Part shown: positions 25,299-32,431 of the stretch, piece by piece | How positions within the stretch are numbered: position 1 is the first letter of the stretch | Layout: the number at the start of each line of letters is the position of its first letter | Assembly: GCF_965227735.1 (NCBI RefSeq) | Contig: NZ_OZ245776.1 | Coordinates: 6,014,001-6,078,000, forward strand | Source: Larkinella sp965227735 | GTDB taxonomy: Bacteria > Bacteroidota > Bacteroidia > Cytophagales > Spirosomataceae | Reading direction: 5' to 3' | Length of the DNA: 64,000 nt | Made by a program: the position numbers and the translations under genes | Notes under the pieces: model-generated | Seen by the model: only the letters and a program-made list of their open reading frames with translations | Database searches by the model: none | What the model was told of the DNA's origin: nothing

Positions 25299-25651
25299 CA
25301 AGCATGAACACGAACGAAGAAGAGCAACAGTGGGAAGACCGGTTTCGGAAGTTGGGCCAGCTAAAGCCCGCCCAGCCCCGGCCTTTCTTTTATACCCGGT
25401 TGGAGGCCCGGTTGGAAACCCGGCTGAAAAACCACATGAACCCGTTGGAAGGAACAGTCCGTCTGCCGTGGTGGTTGCAACGCCCGGCCTATGCCCTCGG
25501 AACACTCGGCATGCTGGTGGCACTCAACGTGTCGGTGGCGCTCTGGCAAACCCGCCCCAGCCCACCCACGCCGGAACCCGATGCCGGAACCTATGAAGCT
25601 TTTGTGCAGGATTATCAACTGGACCACCAAACCGTTTACGCCGATGAATGA
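25295..25651 (+). CDS. Small single-pass membrane protein, putative anti-sigma factor
   Basis: 118 residues (GTG 25295 overlapping the sigma stop; ATG 25304 is an alternative). An acidic N-terminal cytoplasmic segment (NEEEQQWEDRFRKLG), one transmembrane helix (about 70-90, YALGTLGMLVALNVSVALW) and a short acidic periplasmic tail. There is no zinc-binding HxxxCxxC motif. Size, topology and position directly after an ECF sigma recall CnrY-like minimal anti-sigma factors; the assignment rests on context and not on recognisable homology. Confidence 0.6.
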   Translation: MTSMNTNEEEQQWEDRFRKLGQLKPAQPRPFFYTRLEARLETRLKNHMNPLEGTVRLPWWLQRPAYALGTLGMLVALNVSVALWQTRPSPPTPEPDAGTYEAFVQDYQLDHQTVYADE

Positions 25652-26153
25652 CCGGAATCGAGTTCGAATGCTGATCGGCATCATCATCGCGCTGGTGTTG
25701 CTCAACGCCGGGTTGTTGACCTGGATGTGGCTGGGGTCCCAGCGGCACCACCGGGAGGGCGACGGTCGGTCGTATCTTTCCAAGACCCTCGGTTTTTCGG
25801 AAGAACAACGCACCCAATACCGGGCCATGCGGCAAAACCATTTCAAAACCATCCGGCCCCTGCTGGATTCGATGCGGCAGGAACGCCAGCGGTTTTTCCG
25901 GCAGGTCAACGATTCGACGCAGACCGATGCGCAGTTGACGCAACAGGCCCGGCAACTGGAAGAATACAGCGTTCGGCTGGACGTGCTGACCTTGCGGCAT
26001 TTTCAGCAGGTGAGCGCCCTCTGTACGCCCGAACAGCGGCAGAAATTACAGAAAGTCCTGGCCGACCGACCCGGTTTTGGAGCCTTCAGCGGATCGGGCT
26101 GGTCGGGAAAACACCGCCCGGATTCCAGCCGCCGGGACCGTTCCGAAAAATAA
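25644..26153 (+). CDS. Membrane-anchored Spy/CpxP/CnrX-like periplasmic protein
   Basis: 169 residues from ATG 25644, which overlaps the previous stop (ATGAATGA). One N-terminal helix (RMLIGIIIALVLLNAGLLTW) and a helical periplasmic part: LGFSEEQRTQYRAMRQNHFKTIRPLLDSM (key words LGFSEEQ, YRAMRQ), a central QLTQQARQLEEYSVRLD segment and ALCTPEQRQKLQKVL, the two LTxxQ-like words characteristic of the Spy/CpxP/ZraP/CnrX heavy-metal-resistance domain family. Between an ECF sigma/anti-sigma pair and outer-membrane genes it probably acts as the periplasmic sensor that controls sigma release. The ligand is unknown. Confidence 0.75.
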   Translation: MNDRNRVRMLIGIIIALVLLNAGLLTWMWLGSQRHHREGDGRSYLSKTLGFSEEQRTQYRAMRQNHFKTIRPLLDSMRQERQRFFRQVNDSTQTDAQLTQQARQLEEYSVRLDVLTLRHFQQVSALCTPEQRQKLQKVLADRPGFGAFSGSGWSGKHRPDSSRRDRSEK

Positions 26154-26229
26154 ATACTTTTTTGGTCCGCAGCCCGCAGGGTTTCCGGCCCATTGACATC
26201 TAAGCGATACAACTAAACAGCAATCGATC

Positions 26230-26550
26230 ATGAAAAAAGGAATGTTCATTGCCCTGCTGCTGGCCGGGATGACGGTTTTCGAGAGTAACGCGCAGAACGG
26301 ACAGGGGGGCGGACGCGGTCAGATGCAGGGAATGACGCAGGTGGAAGAAAGCGCACTGCCCGCACCAGTGATGGCGTATGTGAAAGATAAGTACCCCGGT
26401 ATGACGGTTCGGCGGATCATGAAAGACAAAGAAGACAATTATAATGTGGTCGTGGCAGCCGATACCACCCGGAAAATTGTGGTCTTCGACGCCAAGGGAA
26501 CGTTCAAGGAAGAACGGGCCATGCGCGGTCGTCGGGGTGGAAATCGCTAA
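26230..26550 (+). CDS. Small secreted PepSY-like protein
   Basis: 106 residues: signal peptide MKKGMFIALLLAGMTVFESNAQ, a Gly/Gln/Met-rich linker (NGQGGGRGQMQGM), then one PepSY-like unit (LPAPVMAYVKDKYPGMTVRRIMKDKEDNYNVVV..., key words VMAYVKDKYPG and NYNVVV) and a Arg/Gly-rich C-terminus (RGRRGGNR). Proteins of this type are often periplasmic and sit in ECF or two-component clusters. It is separated by 76 bases from the Spy-like gene and 160 from the outer-membrane gene. Confidence 0.7.
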   Translation: MKKGMFIALLLAGMTVFESNAQNGQGGGRGQMQGMTQVEESALPAPVMAYVKDKYPGMTVRRIMKDKEDNYNVVVAADTTRKIVVFDAKGTFKEERAMRGRRGGNR

Positions 26551-26641
26551 AATTAAAACAAACAGGCACAACAACGTGTCGTTGTCTTAATCCGGTTTCA
26601 GGATTACACTTCATCAAATTTTCAGTTCAGTCGTTCGCAGC

Positions 26642-26679
26642 GTTTGTCACCGTCCCGGGATTCCCGCAAGGTGACAAAC
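26642..26679. promoter_or_regulatory. Inverted repeat in the leader of the TonB-receptor-like gene
   Basis: Perfect 10-base arms, GTTTGTCACC (26642-26651) and GGTGACAAAC (26670-26679), with an 18-base loop that itself contains TCCCGGGA. It ends 31 bases before the ATG. It may be a binding site or an RNA hairpin acting on the downstream gene; no T-run follows. Confidence 0.55.
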
Positions 26680-26710
26680 CTGTGAAAATCCGCATTTACG
26701 CACTCACACA

Positions 26711-29700
26711 ATGAAGGTAAATTCTCTACGCTTTTTTCGTTTGCTTCCGGTCTTGGCTTTTTTGCTGATTTCGGGAACTTCGCTGTTCGCCCAAACCAAC
26801 CAGTTGACCGGAAAATTTGCCGATGTCAACAACGGGGTTCTGATCGGCGTGCCGGTTATTCTGACCTCCCAGCAGGACACGACCCAGAAACAATATACGG
26901 TAACCGACACGAGTGGCGTCTTTACCTTCATGAACCTCAATCCGGCAGCCTATCGGCTGAAAGCCACCTACCTGGGGTTCACGGACTATGATAAAGTGAT
27001 TACAATCACTGAATCCATCCAGAATTTGGGCACCATCACCCTGACCGAAGACGCCAAAACGCTCAAGGAAGTCGTAATCAAAGGACAAATACCGCCCGCG
27101 CAGCAAAAAGGCGATACGCTCCAGTTGAATGCCGAAGCGTTTAAAGTCACCCGCGATGCCACCACGGAAGACCTGATCAAGAAAATGCCGGGAATTACGG
27201 TGGAAAACGGTACTGTGAAAGCCCAGGGCGAAGATGTGCAGCAGGTGCTGGTGGACGGCAAAATCTTTTTTGGCGACGATCCGAGCATTGCCCTCCGCAA
27301 CCTGCCCGCCGAAGTAGTCGATAAAATCGAGATTTTCGACCGCATGAGCGACCAGTCGCAGTTTACTGGTTTTAACGACGGACAAACCTCGAAAACCATC
27401 AACATCGTGACGCGGGGCGACCGGCAGAACGGCGTCTTTGGCCGGGTGTATGCCGGTTACGGTACGGATGATACGTATTCGGCGGGGGGGAATGTCAATT
27501 TCTTCAACGGTGCCCGGCGGTTTTCCATCGTCGGCCTGAGCAACAACATCAACCAGCAAAATTTCTCATCGCAGGATTTGACCGGTGTCGCCAGCAGCAA
27601 CAGTGGTGGAGGAGGTGGTGGCGGTGGCCGGGGTGGAAACCGGGGCGGGGGCGGAAACCGCGGTGGAGGAGGAGGTGGTGGCAACGACAGCTTCCTGGTG
27701 GGTCAGCAGAGCGGGATCAACAAAACGAACTCCATCGGGCTCAATTTTTCCGACGACTGGGGCAAGCACGTCACCATTCGGGGGAGCTATTTTTTCAACA
27801 ACAGCAACAACGCCAACTCCCAGACGGTTTTTCGCCGGTATACGCTGACCGAAAATGCGAGCCAGAATTACCTGGAAAACAGCAATACCCGCAGCGAAAA
27901 CTACAACCACCGGCTGGATTTCCGGCTCGAATACACGATCAATTCCAACAACTCGCTGCTGATTACGCCCCGGCTGCGGTGGCAGAACAACAATTCGTCG
28001 AGCAGCACGCAGGGCATTACGTACCTGGCCGGCGACAGTACCTCCCAAAACCAGACGCTGGGCAACAACTTCAACCCGGTTTTGCCACCCGACAGCCTGT
28101 TGCTGAACCGGAGCAATACCGACAACATCAGCCGAACCAAGGCGTTCAACTTCAGCAACAACATTCTGTTTCGGCATCGGTTTGCCAAACGCGGGCGGTC
28201 GCTTTCCCTGAATTTTGGCACCCAGATCAGCACCCAGGACCGGGACAATTCGCAGTTGTCGCTGAATGAATATTTTACGGGAAGAACCCCGGATCAGCGC
28301 ATCGATCAGTTAACGACCAACCATACACCGAGTTATCAATATTCGCTCAATGCGGCTTTTACGGAACCGCTGAGCAAGCTTAGCCAGTTGCAGATCAATT
28401 ATACGACAACCTACCGCTACAGTGATGCGACCCGGCGGACCAACCGCTACAATCCGGCCACGCAGCGCTACGACCAACTGGATTCGCTGTTGTCGAACAC
28501 CTTCCAGAACGATTATTTCACCAACCAGGCGGGGGTGGGCTACAATTACCGGTCACCGAAGTTGGGGCTGAACGTCAACCTGAACTACCAGCGGGCGGAT
28601 CTGCTCAGCGACCAGACATTCCCGATCAACAACGACGTTCAGGCGCATTTCAACAACCTGCTGCCGTCGGCGATGCTGGATCTGAAACTGTCGACCGACA
28701 GTCGCGTCCGGTTATTTTACCGCACCAATACGCAGGCACCGGGGGTCACGCAGCTCCAGAATGTGCTCGACAACTCCAATCCGCTGTTTCTGACCACGGG
28801 AAATCCGGATTTGAAGCAGTCGTTCAGCCATAACGTGTCGGTTCGGTACCAACTCACCAAACCGGTCAAAGGCCGCAGCCTGTTTGTGTTTGTCAACATG
28901 GGTTCGACCAATAATTACATCGGAACGTCTACCGTCATCAGCAACGGAGCCGCCACCCTGCCCGACGGCACGACGCTGGGGCAGGGCGTTCAGTTGACCC
29001 GCCCGGTCAACCTGAGCGGTTTGTGGAACCTGCGCACGTTTGTTACCTACAGCACCCCGCTCAAATTCATCAAGAGTAACATCAGCATCAACGCCGGAAA
29101 CAGCTACGGAACGTCGCCGAGTTTGATCAACAACCAGATTAACAACGCCAACACCACCACCTGGTCGCAGGGCGTCAACCTGAGCAGCAACATCAGCCAG
29201 AAGCTGGATTTCTCGTTCTCGTATTCGGGTAACTTCAACGATGTGAAGTATTCACTTCAGGAACAGAACAACAACAAGTATTATTTTCAGGTGCTGAGCG
29301 GCCGCATCAACTGGATATTCGGGCCGGGTCTGGTGTTGCAGTCCGACATTTCGAACCAGAAGTATACCGGTTTCAATGGCAGTGTGAATCAGCAGTACAC
29401 GCTCTGGAATGCCGCTGTCGGTAAGAAATTCCTGAAAGACCAGCGGGGCGAACTCCGGTTGTCGGTTTTCGACTTGCTGAAGCAGAACAATAGTTTGAAT
29501 GTAACGCAAACCGATACGTATGTGGAAAACAGCCGGGCGCAGGTGTTGCAACGCTATTTTATGCTGACGTTTACCTACAACCTGCGTCAGTTTAAAGCCT
29601 CAGCCTCTCCGGCGCGCGGCACCGACCGGCCCGACGGTCAAAACTGGCGTGATGGTGGCGGAGGAGGGGGACGGTTCCCCGGCGGTGGCCGTCCGGGTGG

Positions 29701-29716
29701 CCCGGGGAATAATTAA
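26711..29716 (+). CDS. TonB-dependent-receptor-like outer-membrane beta-barrel protein
   Basis: 1001 residues with signal peptide (to about 26, SGTSLFAQ). A CarboxypepD_reg-like domain (about 28-115) is followed by a plug-like segment (KEVVIKGQIPPAQQKGDTLQLN, DLIKKMPGITVENG, VLVDGKIFFGDDPS, about 120-245) and an OMP_b-brl_3-type barrel to the end. Two long glycine-rich stretches stand out: about 297-328 (runs of G broken by R and N) and the C-terminal tail (GGGGGGRFPGGGRPGGPG). It lacks the SusC signature and no SusD gene follows. It closes the ECF sigma cluster and is a likely target of that sigma factor (inference). Confidence 0.85.
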   Translation: MKVNSLRFFRLLPVLAFLLISGTSLFAQTNQLTGKFADVNNGVLIGVPVILTSQQDTTQKQYTVTDTSGVFTFMNLNPAAYRLKATYLGFTDYDKVITITESIQNLGTITLTEDAKTLKEVVIKGQIPPAQQKGDTLQLNAEAFKVTRDATTEDLIKKMPGITVENGTVKAQGEDVQQVLVDGKIFFGDDPSIALRNLPAEVVDKIEIFDRMSDQSQFTGFNDGQTSKTINIVTRGDRQNGVFGRVYAGYGTDDTYSAGGNVNFFNGARRFSIVGLSNNINQQNFSSQDLTGVASSNSGGGGGGGGRGGNRGGGGNRGGGGGGGNDSFLVGQQSGINKTNSIGLNFSDDWGKHVTIRGSYFFNNSNNANSQTVFRRYTLTENASQNYLENSNTRSENYNHRLDFRLEYTINSNNSLLITPRLRWQNNNSSSSTQGITYLAGDSTSQNQTLGNNFNPVLPPDSLLLNRSNTDNISRTKAFNFSNNILFRHRFAKRGRSLSLNFGTQISTQDRDNSQLSLNEYFTGRTPDQRIDQLTTNHTPSYQYSLNAAFTEPLSKLSQLQINYTTTYRYSDATRRTNRYNPATQRYDQLDSLLSNTFQNDYFTNQAGVGYNYRSPKLGLNVNLNYQRADLLSDQTFPINNDVQAHFNNLLPSAMLDLKLSTDSRVRLFYRTNTQAPGVTQLQNVLDNSNPLFLTTGNPDLKQSFSHNVSVRYQLTKPVKGRSLFVFVNMGSTNNYIGTSTVISNGAATLPDGTTLGQGVQLTRPVNLSGLWNLRTFVTYSTPLKFIKSNISINAGNSYGTSPSLINNQINNANTTTWSQGVNLSSNISQKLDFSFSYSGNFNDVKYSLQEQNNNKYYFQVLSGRINWIFGPGLVLQSDISNQKYTGFNGSVNQQYTLWNAAVGKKFLKDQRGELRLSVFDLLKQNNSLNVTQTDTYVENSRAQVLQRYFMLTFTYNLRQFKASASPARGTDRPDGQNWRDGGGGGGRFPGGGRPGGPGNN

Positions 29717-30008
29717 TTTAGGTAATGATATACCAATTTACACCGAATGGAAAACTACACCATAATAGCTAAATTTCATCTATGAAACTGGTATTAGTTG
29801 AATGCTAGATAGTCACAGCGTATTACCCTCATGGCAGAGTTTAACGACTATTATGAAATAGGTGGGGTGGTTGGTTTATAAAAACGATGTAATTATTAGT
29901 GTTTGTGGCAACATTACTGACAAAGCAGAAAGCACAACCTTTCAGGGCAACAGCATAATGACCATACCCAAAAAAGCTGTACTTTCGATTAAGGAACTTT
30001 CTGCCTAA
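29717..30008 (+). other. AT-rich gap with a broken small reading frame
   Basis: Low-GC sequence with no clear gene. A short frame from ATG 29831 (MAEFNDYYEIGGVVGL, then stop at 29879) continues in the next frame from about 29862 to the stop at 30006-30008 (WLVYKNDVIISVCGN ... IPKKAVLSIKELSA). Joined by a one-base shift at the G-rich GGTGGGGTGG they give a protein of about 60 residues of unknown function. It converges stop-to-stop with the 48-residue gene at 30009. Whether it is a real or decayed gene is uncertain. Confidence 0.3.
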
Positions 30009-30155
30009 CTACTTCTTGCCCCCTTTCTTATTGGCGGCATTTGATAAAGCAGATGCCGCAACGGACTTTACTTTTGCGGGCGTTTTTGGATTGCTCAGCA
30101 AGTCTGATGCTTTATGAGCTACCTTAGGCGATGTTACTCCCCCTCCTTTTGCCAT
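30009..30155 (-). CDS. 48-residue basic Ala/Ser/Lys-rich protein, function unknown
   Basis: A short gene on the minus strand reading MAKGGGVTSPKVAHKASDLL, then a segment with KTPAKVKSVAASALSNA and ending KKGGKK. The pattern of two similar Ser-Ala helical words (SPKVAHKAS, VKSVAASALS) separated by a short linker resembles small basic hypothetical proteins I recall from unrelated bacteria, without known function. It is 36 bases downstream of the 201-residue gene and in the same direction, preceded by a purine-rich AT stretch. It is probably the third gene of the ImmA/IrrE cassette. Confidence 0.6.
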   Translation of the reverse strand: MAKGGGVTSPKVAHKASDLLSNPKTPAKVKSVAASALSNAANKKGGKK

Positions 30156-30191
30156 AATAATAGTTGTTTAAAAAGTGAAATTAAAAACGCA

Positions 30192-30797
30192 CTATTCAGG
30201 GTCTTTTTTGTTTTTTCGTGGCGGTGGAACACTTAATAGGCCCTTTAATTGGTCGTCAAACGTTACGTCTGTATAATCAATATCAATTGGTCCTTCACGC
30301 TTTTCTTTCTCATCGTAATAGCCTAATTCTTCATTTCGCTGTCTGAATGCCATAAAAATATCAAAGGGGGTTCCGCCCGATTCAACCCACGTTGTAACCA
30401 TCCGAAATGCCTCCTGTAAAAGTGTTTCGGGTGGTGCCATTCGACCATCACTACCCCGTCGACCACGTTCATTGATTCGTTTCCCTTGATTGATGAATAG
30501 GTTTTTTTCATCGTACACATAGCGACGTAAATCTCTATTTTTCTTTCCAGAAGGGAGATTGTCTAGTAAAAGACGCTGAGAACCATAATACAAACGATGC
30601 GATAATTCAGGATTGACCGTGTCGTTGAGTACATTAGCGTCAAAACCAATATCTTCACCACCTAAATCTTCGTTTTCAAATAGGTTAGACTGTTTACCTT
30701 CAGCGGTTTCCTGCGCTTTTTTAGATAATCGGTTAACAGCATCTAAAATGCTGTCCCGGTCACGTTTGTCCTTCTTTTTGTCTTCGTCTTCTTTCAT
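30192..30797 (-). CDS. Unknown 201-residue charged protein in the ImmA/IrrE cassette
   Basis: I do not recognise this protein. It is soluble, starts with a highly charged segment (MKEDEDKKKDKRDRDSILDA), continues with an acidic linker (FENEDLGGEDIGFDANVLND), a more ordered middle (NPELSHRLYYGSQRLLLDNL, RRYVYDEKNLFINQG) and a helix-rich part (ETLLQEAFRMVTTWVESGG, FDIFMAFRQRNEELGYYDE), and ends basic (PPPRKNKKDPE). Ten bases separate it from the upstream HTH-peptidase gene, so the two are co-transcribed. It may be a substrate or partner of that peptidase (inference from context only). Codon use is AT-richer than the flanking genes. Confidence 0.7.
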   Translation of the reverse strand: MKEDEDKKKDKRDRDSILDAVNRLSKKAQETAEGKQSNLFENEDLGGEDIGFDANVLNDTVNPELSHRLYYGSQRLLLDNLPSGKKNRDLRRYVYDEKNLFINQGKRINERGRRGSDGRMAPPETLLQEAFRMVTTWVESGGTPFDIFMAFRQRNEELGYYDEKEKREGPIDIDYTDVTFDDQLKGLLSVPPPRKNKKDPE

Positions 30798-30807
30798 GTC
30801 TCTAAAA

Positions 30808-32007
30808 TTACGGAGTTGCTAACTTCTTCTTTATCAGTTCAATTTCTTGATAAATAGTCTCTTTATCCCACGGATTTGTTCTAACTGCCTGTAGTGCCTT
30901 GTCTGACTTACCAAAGTATTGCTGAAAGATTGCGTAGAGGTCTTTGTTTCTGTGCTTTTTTTCGTGGTAGCAAAAAAAAGCGTAGATAATGCCGGGGTGA
31001 ACCCGGTTCTTTTCGGCGTAAGCCGCTACAATTCCGGGCGTATTAATCTGAGTTTTGATGTAGTCCAGCTTTTCTTGAGGGAATAAGATTTCACGAGCAA
31101 AATAATCGGCATCTTCTTCCCTAAATAAAAGTAAGTCAGACTCTCCGGTTAGATGAAAACGCATACCTTTCTGTAAATCCTCAAAGTCAAACAAGACATG
31201 AAACAATTCATGCATCAAGGCAAACCAAAGTGTCGGATAAGCTTTATTAAAATCGGTTATAACGATGCAAGGTTTATTTTTGACTGAGAATGTACCACCC
31301 CGAACCTGAGTTTTTGAAAGATACTTTTGCACAATGACCGTTATTCCAATATTATAAAGGGCTTGTATGACCGTTAGAAAACCCTTTTCTTCGTAACGAG
31401 TATAGGGCCTAATCTTAGGAATCAAAGATTCCAACGCGTTGCGGTCATAGGGGTTCGGGTTCTCTATGCGCTCAAATTGATAGTAAGCCGAACGTACCCA
31501 AAACTCACGCATTTTATCGTGCGAATTGGCTTTTGTACGACTAAAAAGCACGGAACCTATCTCACGCTCATAGTGCAATATAGAATCTAGTTTAAAAAAG
31601 CCTGTTAACCGCTTTTCAATAGCTTCAAAATTGCTTATGCTATCAATAAAGCCCTGATTTTTCAGGCCAGCTAAATCAAAATTACGGATGATATAACTTG
31701 CCTTACGGGTGCGTTCCAACTCACCAATAAATTCTGGCTTGAGTGATGAAACATACACTTGCACTAACTTCTTAATCCCAATACCCAAGAATTCGTCCAA
31801 CTTTACAAAAGAGAACAAATCCACCTTCAACGTGTCTCCATCTAACATTCTATCCAAGCGAGTTTGGTCAATCCCAATCAATTTGGATAACTGCCGATTC
31901 GAGGTAATCCCCATTTCATTTTTTCTTTGCTCTACCAATTCCCTAAAACTCACGGGATTGTCAGTTTCCAATAGTTGGTATATCTCAGATAACAGATGCT
32001 CTTGCAT
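30808..32007 (-). CDS. HTH-fused ImmA/IrrE-family metallopeptidase
   Basis: 399 residues. The N-terminal 70 residues hold an XRE-like helix-turn-helix (ITSNRQLSKLIGIDQTRLDRML). A middle domain (about 80-230) has no clear family. The C-terminal ImmA/IrrE-type zinc peptidase (about 235-340) shows HELFH (HExxH, about 277-281) and the downstream acidic/metal motif EEDADYFARE. Relatives cleave repressors or antitoxins to switch on mobile elements or stress genes. Low GC content, a strong TATATTTG promoter and a perfect palindrome upstream suggest a self-regulated acquired gene. It leads an operon with the 201- and 48-residue genes. Confidence 0.88.
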   Translation of the reverse strand: MQEHLLSEIYQLLETDNPVSFRELVEQRKNEMGITSNRQLSKLIGIDQTRLDRMLDGDTLKVDLFSFVKLDEFLGIGIKKLVQVYVSSLKPEFIGELERTRKASYIIRNFDLAGLKNQGFIDSISNFEAIEKRLTGFFKLDSILHYEREIGSVLFSRTKANSHDKMREFWVRSAYYQFERIENPNPYDRNALESLIPKIRPYTRYEEKGFLTVIQALYNIGITVIVQKYLSKTQVRGGTFSVKNKPCIVITDFNKAYPTLWFALMHELFHVLFDFEDLQKGMRFHLTGESDLLLFREEDADYFAREILFPQEKLDYIKTQINTPGIVAAYAEKNRVHPGIIYAFFCYHEKKHRNKDLYAIFQQYFGKSDKALQAVRTNPWDKETIYQEIELIKKKLATP

Positions 32008-32038
32008 AGTGTATCGTTTTTGCGAAAGTATTATGGTT

Positions 32039-32046
32039 CAAATATA
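32039..32046 (-). promoter_or_regulatory. -7 box of the ImmA/IrrE operon
   Basis: On the minus strand the sequence reads TATATTTG, an exact TAnnTTTG match, 31 bases upstream of the ATG at 32007. With a 19-base spacer the -33 region falls at about 32066-32068, inside the palindrome at 32061-32082. Confidence 0.65.
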
Positions 32047-32060
32047 CCAATAAAGGCGAT

Positions 32061-32082
32061 AGTTTCGCGAAAACGCGAAACT
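32061..32082. promoter_or_regulatory. Palindromic operator overlapping the ImmA/IrrE promoter
   Basis: AGTTTCGCG and CGCGAAACT form perfect 9-base arms around AAAA. The GC-rich centre stands out in an otherwise very AT-rich region. It covers the expected -33 element, so binding, probably by the HTH domain of the adjacent protein, would repress the operon (inference). Confidence 0.65.
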
Positions 32083-32137
32083 ATTTTTTTGAAATAATTT
32101 GATTGTATTTTAGGCAGCTCTGTGTATTTTGCGACAC

Positions 32138-32286
32138 CTAGTAAAACCGTTGGTTCATTCTGAACTTACGTGAATTGTAACGAAGTGCAAACTTATCACA
32201 GTAGCGTTGTAAGTGCTTGAAACTAACGTGGCGGTAGATTCACCAATACCCTGTTTCAACAGGCTCCAAAAGCCCTCGATCGTGTT
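32138..32286 (-). pseudogene. IS1595-type (ISXO2-like) transposase remnant
   Basis: Minus-strand translation gives NTIEGFWSLLKQGI (32286 downward) and, after a one-base shift, IYRHVSFKHLQRYCDKFALR followed by YNSRKF and a stop at 32138. Both are the conserved C-terminal words of ISXO2-like DDE transposases of the IS1595 family. Only the tail remains and it is frameshifted. No terminal repeats were recognised. It marks the right flank of the accessory island. Confidence 0.8.
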
Positions 32287-32431
32287 CAAGCAGGAAATTG
32301 ATGTACTTGAAGGAAAATCAAATCATTTGGAAGGCTTACAAAAGCTGAAGAAACAACCCCAAGATAAGTGTAAATATGGTATATGATTATCTTGATTTGT
32401 TTACCCCGTCCCACTGAAGGGGGCAAACAAA
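32287..32431 (+). other. Remainder of the gap between the island and lacI
   Basis: AT-rich. One open stretch on the plus strand (about 32287-32388; KQEIDVLEGKSNHLEGLQKL, then a stop) has no start codon and may be the tail of another broken gene. No promoter or hairpin was recognised. Confidence 0.3.

Noticed and set aside
26711..29716. SusC assignment for the 1001-residue outer-membrane protein
   Set aside because: It has the carboxypeptidase-like and plug-like segments but not the SusC signature, and no SusD gene follows; the ECF sigma neighbours point elsewhere.
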